Assembly: GCA_021324685.1 (NCBI GenBank)
Contig: JAJPIQ010000015.1
Coordinates: 1 to 64,000, forward strand
From: Bacteroidota bacterium
GTDB lineage: Bacteria > Bacteroidota > Ignavibacteria > Palsa-1295
Direction: 5' to 3'
DNA length: 64,000 bases
In this document: positions 63,542-64,000 of the stretch, one piece after another
Position numbering within the stretch: position 1 is the first letter of the stretch
Layout: each line of letters begins with the position of its first letter
The notes under the pieces: model-generated
Databases searched by the model: none
What the model saw: the letters and a program-made list of their open reading frames with translations, nothing else
Told to the model about the DNA's origin: nothing
Program-made: the position numbers and the translations under genes

Positions 63542-64000
63542 ATGAATAGCCTGGCATTGCTGCTTTCAATTATCGGTATTGCTTCCTTGAGCGATAGAGG
63601 CTTCGCTCAAAATGCTCTAATTGCTTCTGTTGAGCGACCGTGGAAAACGCATTCGGACCTTGATTTTTCGGTTGCTCTTCCTGATTACTACGATGGGAAA
63701 GAAGTTGACTCAAATGGATCATTTCCTGGATTTTTTTCAGACGTAGAATACTACCACATTGTGGATTCCATACATCCCCCAAGGATTTTTCCTCTAAATT
63801 CATTTCCTATAATCATTTTCAGAGCCGACAGTTCTATATCATTGCGTGACCTGTATCAAGCCTGGAAAACACCCGAGATAACACCGCACAGCGGCATAAA
63901 GGAACCTCTCATCATTGATTCCGCAATCCTGACAGACTCTTTTTACATAGTTGCCAGGGGTGAGAAGGGTGTACTTACTCATGAATTCGATGTTGGAATC
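63542..64000 (+). CDS. Exported protein of unknown function, 3' end cut by the window
   Basis: Open frame of 153 codons from the ATG at 63542, one base after the hscB stop, running off the window. The first 23 residues are a likely signal peptide ('LALLLSIIGIASLSDRGFAQN'). The mature part is rich in Asp, Ser, Pro and Phe ('DLDFSVALPDYYDGKEVDS'). It is AT-richer than the iron-sulfur genes. Family and function are not recognised. Confidence 0.6.
   Translation, partial: MNSLALLLSIIGIASLSDRGFAQNALIASVERPWKTHSDLDFSVALPDYYDGKEVDSNGSFPGFFSDVEYYHIVDSIHPPRIFPLNSFPIIIFRADSSISLRDLYQAWKTPEITPHSGIKEPLIIDSAILTDSFYIVARGEKGVLTHEFDVGI

Overview
The window reads as a stretch of chromosome from a Gram-negative member of the Bacteroidota/Chlorobiota (FCB) group, probably outside the classical gut Bacteroidia (a Kapabacteria- or Ignavibacteria-like lineage would fit). 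The grounds are a type IX secretion C-terminal sorting domain on the protein at 55033-57129, two TonB-dependent receptors (one with a carboxypeptidase-regulatory-like N-terminus), outer-membrane export proteins for polysaccharide, weak or absent Shine-Dalgarno sequences at many starts, and roughly 50% G+C. The lineage is inference; no rRNA or tRNA gene was seen. Genes are packed tightly. The longest interval without a protein gene, about 330 bases between guaB and a small membrane protein (18979-19309), holds the SRP RNA.

Region by region. (1) 1-7797: five large multi-pass GT-C-type membrane glycosyltransferases, the first cut by the window edge and paralogous to the second. (2) 7835-16345, minus strand: an aminotransferase, then a tightly coupled seven-gene operon. 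Read in the direction of transcription it encodes a nitrilase-fold amidase, a lipoprotein substrate-binding protein, two ABC permeases (the first frameshifted), a MenC/N-acylamino-acid-racemase-like enolase-superfamily enzyme, a DapA-family lyase and a dihydroorotate-dehydrogenase-like flavoprotein. All six junctions are 4-base start/stop overlaps. It looks like an uptake and catabolic system for an unidentified, probably N-acylated or amide-containing compound, and is the best candidate for something undescribed. (3) 16433-26265: egtD, guaB, the 4.5S-type SRP RNA, a ribosome-rescue factor (ArfB), SpmA/SpmB, a SIMPL protein, a beta-barrel-like exported protein, a diheme cytochrome c, a DUF2203 protein and proline dehydrogenase. 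(4) 26313-33907: two TonB-dependent receptors, nadC, a thioesterase, a small membrane-anchored protein and accA.

(5) 33916-58562: a polysaccharide (capsule/exopolysaccharide) locus. It holds a GT2-phosphoglycosyltransferase-like fusion, a polyprenol-phosphate mannosyltransferase-like GT2, a sugar aminotransferase, a complete phosphoglycosyltransferase, further GT2 and GT4 enzymes, a Wzx-type flippase, two divergently oriented GT-C paralogues, an O-antigen-ligase/polymerase-like protein, a Wzz-type co-polymerase, a Wzi-like barrel, a Wza-like SLBB exporter, WecB and a UDP-sugar dehydrogenase. Together these cover nucleotide-sugar supply (UDP-ManNAc/uronate/amino sugars), initiation on lipid carrier, elongation, flipping, polymerisation, chain-length control and outer-membrane export. 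A type IX secreted Asp-box protein sits inside it. Two genes (41775-42749 and 46013-47572) are visibly AT-richer than the rest. (6) 58798-64000: folE, then an iron-sulfur cluster operon: an IscR-like Rrf2 regulator with a GACT-N5-AGTC palindrome in its promoter, iscS, an unrecognised gene, iscU, an iscA-type gene and hscB, ending in a cut exported protein where hscA would be expected.
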